Shown here: one piece after another, positions 5,686 through 8,132 of the stretch
Position numbering within the stretch: the first letter of the stretch is position 1
Layout: every line of letters begins with the position of its first letter
Assembly: GCA_043731125.1 (NCBI GenBank)
Contig: JAYTJL010000017.1
Span: 1-8,132, forward strand
Origin: JAYTJL01 sp043731125
GTDB taxonomy: Bacteria > Patescibacteriota > Saccharimonadia > Saccharimonadales > UBA10212
DNA length: 8,132 bases
Direction: 5' to 3'
Notes under the pieces: model-generated
Databases searched by the model: none
Told to the model about the DNA's origin: nothing
The model's input: the letters and a program-made list of their open reading frames with translations, nothing else
Made by a program: the position numbers and the translations under genes

Positions 5686-5964
5686 CTATTCCAGGCTCTT
5701 GGGGTGCTTGTCTTCTGGTAACTTATCTATTAATGACCCAGCGGCCTCTTTGCACACCTCTACTGATATCTGCCCAAATAACTCTTTGTACTTCTCGACT
5801 AATTCATCAATTACGAATGCTCCATTGTCCCCAACAACAGATACAGATTTATCAGACCCAACTTTTATTCCTGGTACGGCTTTAGCTTGCTCTAGCGCAA
5901 CGGGACCAATTATAGTCTCTTGAGACTTGACGATGTTTGTTGCTATTTGTGAGTAAACGTCCAT
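5686..5964 (-). CDS. Small conserved-looking cytoplasmic protein coupled to the 7TM gene
   Basis: 92 residues from ATG at 5964; a GTG one codon earlier (5967) is possible. I do not recognise a named family. The protein is soluble and alternates helix and strand: a helix MDVYSQIATNIVKSQETI, then GPVALEQAKAVPGIKV, a strand SVSVVGD, then a helical half containing ELVEKYKELFGQISVEVCK. It has one cysteine and no signal or membrane segment. Its start overlaps the stop of the 7TM gene as TGATG, sharing one base, so translation is likely coupled and the two products may form one complex. A role as a signalling adaptor between the membrane sensor and the kinase downstream is inference from position only. 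Confidence 0.85.
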   Translation of the reverse strand: MDVYSQIATNIVKSQETIIGPVALEQAKAVPGIKVGSDKSVSVVGDNGAFVIDELVEKYKELFGQISVEVCKEAAGSLIDKLPEDKHPKSLE

Positions 5965-6755
5965 CACTCGTACTCACTAAAGCTAATTATTACAAGGCTC
6001 ATCACAGCGTAAGATGTAAAGTACAGCAGATCTGACCAGCTTCCGTCTACAAATCTCTCAGTTGCCACAAGATATAAATAGGTATACTCAGCTACAAACT
6101 GAAGGAAGAAAGCAAAGACCAAGAATTGTATTCTTGACCTCATAGTCCCCCCGAGTAGTTTGGCTGATAGTGTCAAAGTTAGAAGTGCTATAGATACCGG
6201 GATTATCTCACCCAACGGGTAGCCAGCATCTAAGAAGGACCTGATAGGGTCTGACAGATCAAGTGACGTGTCTCTTAGAAATAACCAGTACGCTGCGATA
6301 AGAGCAATTACTGGAATTAAAAGAACTTGTAATTTACCGCGTCCGCTTTTTAGTGAGAACTTCGCTCCGGCCGCCCAGGCAAACATTAACGCCGCATAAG
6401 TATACGCAGGAATTAACATAAAGTATCCGATGTCAGCTAACGAAGGGTATGGTATGGCAACCTCGGCTACAATGTTGTAGTAGGTATACACCCATAAACC
6501 AAAAGTCTGGGCCAGTAAACCAATTCCAAGTCCAATTACTCCACGACCTATAACGCTTTTTGTACCACCCCATTTTTTAAATGATGTCCGTATGGCATAG
6601 AGACCACCGCTTAAACTTATTGAGGAGTAGTAGGCATAAAAGTAGTATGAGCTAGCATCTTCATTGGACTGGAGGTACAGCCACCAACCAATAGCAATAA
6701 AATATAGTGCTAATATCCAATATGTAAACTTATTACGAAGAATAGTTTGTAGCAT
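5964..6755 (-). CDS. Seven- or eight-TM sensor-like integral membrane protein
   Basis: 263 residues, mostly hydrophobic. Probable membrane helices lie near 10-28, 36-56, 69-92, 110-130, 142-160, 181-201, 208-230 and 241-259. Three short motifs stand out: PYPSLADIGYF (102-112), DAGYPLGEIIP (176-186) and SWSDLLYFTSYAVM (239-252). From memory, similar P-S-x-A-D-x-x-Y and YPLG motifs occur in 7TM input modules fused to kinases or GGDEF domains; here the module stands alone with no cytoplasmic output domain. A gap of 48 bases separates it from the methyltransferase upstream, and its stop overlaps the next start (TGATG). No Shine-Dalgarno is visible. A sensor role is inferred; a transporter is less likely because charged residues inside the helices are few. 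Confidence 0.88.
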   Translation of the reverse strand: MLQTILRNKFTYWILALYFIAIGWWLYLQSNEDASSYYFYAYYSSISLSGGLYAIRTSFKKWGGTKSVIGRGVIGLGIGLLAQTFGLWVYTYYNIVAEVAIPYPSLADIGYFMLIPAYTYAALMFAWAAGAKFSLKSGRGKLQVLLIPVIALIAAYWLFLRDTSLDLSDPIRSFLDAGYPLGEIIPVSIALLTLTLSAKLLGGTMRSRIQFLVFAFFLQFVAEYTYLYLVATERFVDGSWSDLLYFTSYAVMSLVIISFSEYE

Positions 6756-6803
6756 CTATGAATAGCATATTTAATTGCTTAAGTTATTACAATAGCTGGC
6801 TGG

Positions 6804-7574
6804 CTATGTTTTAACGGCTTTGATAAATATCATGCCAGTGTAACCTGTGAAATCAGGGTCATCCGGATCTGGTACTTCTGAAGGGATGGTTCTTTTTGTA
6901 ATAATACTTAGCCCCAACTTAGGAAATGTGTCATTGAAGTCAGCTTCAACTAAATTTGCAGCTGGAATTGACTGTGGCCCTGAATGCCAATAGTCTGCAC
7001 CGAGGATTGCAGCAGTAACTAATATACCCCCTGGCTTAATTAGAGTTAATATATTTTTTAGTGCAGATTCCCAGGCAGGCTTGGAATTAGTAATCCCTTC
7101 AGGCACAAAAACTAGGCCCATTACATCATACTTTTCCCTATACTCCTCACCGCATGGATCGGTTAAAAAAGCATTGCCCTGTAGCAATTCACTCAAGCTA
7201 TTCTTTACTAGCTTTGATCTTTCTTTTACAGCTGACTCATTTACGGCATGTCTTTCTATATCTAGAGCTTGTCTAATAAAATTATCCCAGTTGAACGCCT
7301 TTGCACTACCACCCTTCCAAAGTTCTATCTCATCAATATTTGATTGAAGATAGTCACAAAAATCAATTTTTTTGACATATTTAGCTGCCGATATAATTTG
7401 ATAGACCGTAGGTCCGCCGCCAAATTCAATCATATGTGCATCTGTTGGAACACCCTTATATGACTCAGCAAAAAATTCTAACAAACTACGATTCTCATCG
7501 TCTATGCGGTTATAGTAGTAATTTAAATAGTCTCTTGGCTTAAAATGATCATAAATGTCTGTGGTCGTAGTCAT
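6804..7574 (-). CDS. NNMT/PNMT/TEMT-family SAM-dependent N-methyltransferase
   Basis: 256 residues, the usual length of this family, which includes nicotinamide, phenylethanolamine and indolethylamine N-methyltransferases of animals and some bacterial relatives. Diagnostic features are the opening HFKPRDYLNYYYN (10-22), SAM motif I IEFGGGPTVYQIISA (49-63), the acidic post-I DYLQSNIDEIELWK (74-87), FNWDNFI (94-100) and LIKPGGILV (178-186). The order and spacing match the family fold. It should transfer a methyl group from S-adenosylmethionine to an amine or ring nitrogen of a small molecule; the acceptor cannot be told. It is cytosolic. No Shine-Dalgarno precedes the ATG at 7574; a possible -10 (TATACT on minus, 7613-7608) would give a 27-base leader. 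It lies directly upstream of the 7TM gene, so co-transcription is likely. AT-leaning like its neighbours. Confidence 0.88.
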   Translation of the reverse strand: MTTTTDIYDHFKPRDYLNYYYNRIDDENRSLLEFFAESYKGVPTDAHMIEFGGGPTVYQIISAAKYVKKIDFCDYLQSNIDEIELWKGGSAKAFNWDNFIRQALDIERHAVNESAVKERSKLVKNSLSELLQGNAFLTDPCGEEYREKYDVMGLVFVPEGITNSKPAWESALKNILTLIKPGGILVTAAILGADYWHSGPQSIPAANLVEADFNDTFPKLGLSIITKRTIPSEVPDPDDPDFTGYTGMIFIKAVKT

Positions 7575-7622
7575 AATAGTTCGATATTCACATGTCTCAT
7601 TTATAAAAGTATAGGTTATTTC

Positions 7623-7669
7623 GGGGACCGGGGCTAGCTGTGCTCACGCACAACTAGCAACCGGTCCCC
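7623..7669 (-). terminator. Long GNRA-capped hairpin after the membrane-protein gene
   Basis: 7623-7631 pairs with 7661-7669, 7633-7637 with 7654-7658, and 7639-7643 with 7648-7652. Position 7638/7653 is C-A on plus, so G-U on minus, and the loop reads GTGA (GNRA type) on minus. This gives about 20 bp in minus RNA, 17 bases after the stop codon at 7687. There is no U tract. It closely resembles in style the hairpin at 897-934, which also follows a GC-rich gene. Confidence 0.55.
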
Positions 7670-7686
7670 TGCAGGGCTGTGTAGTT

Positions 7687-8132
7687 TCACCTCCTTGATG
7701 TTCGGTTTCCAAGCAGAATTGCTCCGGCTACTGCGGCTTCTGCGATCACAAGGTAGACCGGATACGCCATGCTCGCAACGTTCTGTTCAGCGATAGCGGG
7801 AATGGCGAGCAGAGCCGCAACCGACCCAAGAGCCCAAGGGCCAAATGCTTCACTCGCCGGATCTCTCCTGACAGAGCTGAGCGTCGGCCACAGACCCATG
7901 GCGTCAGCTACAACGGCTACAAGCGCCGCCACCACTGCTGGCCAGCCGATGACAAGCCACAACACAAGAAAAACGACCGCACCGATCCCCAGAGGGATAT
8001 CGAAGCGTCCCATGTGTTCCTTGCGATACTTCTTCCTCATACTGAGGCAGAAGCAGATGGCCTGCATGCAAAGGTATACCAACGCTACAAGCGCGCCGGT
8101 CCCTGCTCCTTCCTGGAACGCAGCGTAGGTGC
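7687..8132 (-). CDS. Multi-pass membrane protein, C-terminal 147 residues (start beyond the right edge)
   Basis: The frame is open to the edge (first full codon at 8130-8128), so the start is probably outside; a TTG at 8082 or ATGs within are less likely because they would cut the first membrane helix. Counting from 8130, hydrophobic helices lie near 11-30, 46-62, 64-82, 98-113 and 121-141, with a basic loop MRKKYRKE (31-38). GLWPTLSSVRRDPASEA (79-95) followed by W99 and a late YPVYL (123-127) recall small PQ-loop-like transporters, but this is a resemblance from memory, not a firm call. The tail NRTSRR is basic and would face the cytoplasm. The gene is GC-rich with mostly G/C third positions, unlike the methyltransferase next to it. 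The last codons AGG AGG TGA form a perfect Shine-Dalgarno-like string. Confidence 0.8.
   Translation of the reverse strand, partial: TYAAFQEGAGTGALVALVYLCMQAICFCLSMRKKYRKEHMGRFDIPLGIGAVVFLVLWLVIGWPAVVAALVAVVADAMGLWPTLSSVRRDPASEAFGPWALGSVAALLAIPAIAEQNVASMAYPVYLVIAEAAVAGAILLGNRTSRR

Overview
The window looks like chromosomal DNA of a small-genome bacterium, most likely a member of the Candidate Phyla Radiation (Patescibacteria, possibly Saccharibacteria). This is inferred from the style of the histidine kinase, few clear ribosome binding sites, a TTG start, heptamer repeats trailing gene ends, and a Cys-rich secreted protein. TGA closes several genes and was not seen inside any, so the SR1/Gracilibacteria code (TGA = Gly) is unlikely. 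Base composition is mosaic: pgk, the kinase, the 7TM protein and the methyltransferase are AT-leaning, while 898-2712, 3266-3847 and 7620-8132 are clearly GC-richer.

Layout. 1-482 (-) is the N-terminal part of phosphoglycerate kinase. A tRNA-Glu(UUC) with a good promoter and encoded CCA follows on + (547-674). 857-2909 is a cassette bounded by a 27-nt inverted repeat (24/27 identical); it holds one GC-rich gene (-) for a 568-residue secreted, Cys-rich protein with a PKD-like domain, plus a 17-bp hairpin after the gene. 2952-3160 is gene-free AT-rich DNA. 3161-3921 holds no credible protein gene but is packed with long inverted repeats, and an 11-bp helix (3266-3276 with 3837-3847) closes the core. 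A promoter (TTGCTA-17-TATAAT) and the pattern of wobble-type pairs both place this large structured RNA on the minus strand.

4035-7574 (-) holds, in transcription order, an NNMT/PNMT/TEMT-family methyltransferase, a 7-8 TM sensor-like membrane protein, a 92-residue protein translationally coupled to it (TGATG), and a soluble GAF/HisKA/HATPase histidine kinase. The last three look like a sensory system with its membrane part and kinase on separate polypeptides. At the right edge (7687-8132, -) is the 3' part of a GC-rich multi-pass membrane protein, followed by a long GNRA-capped hairpin.

The strongest candidates for something undescribed are the large ornate RNA and the inverted-repeat-bounded surface-protein cassette. 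No transposase or recombinase is visible, and no database search could be run.
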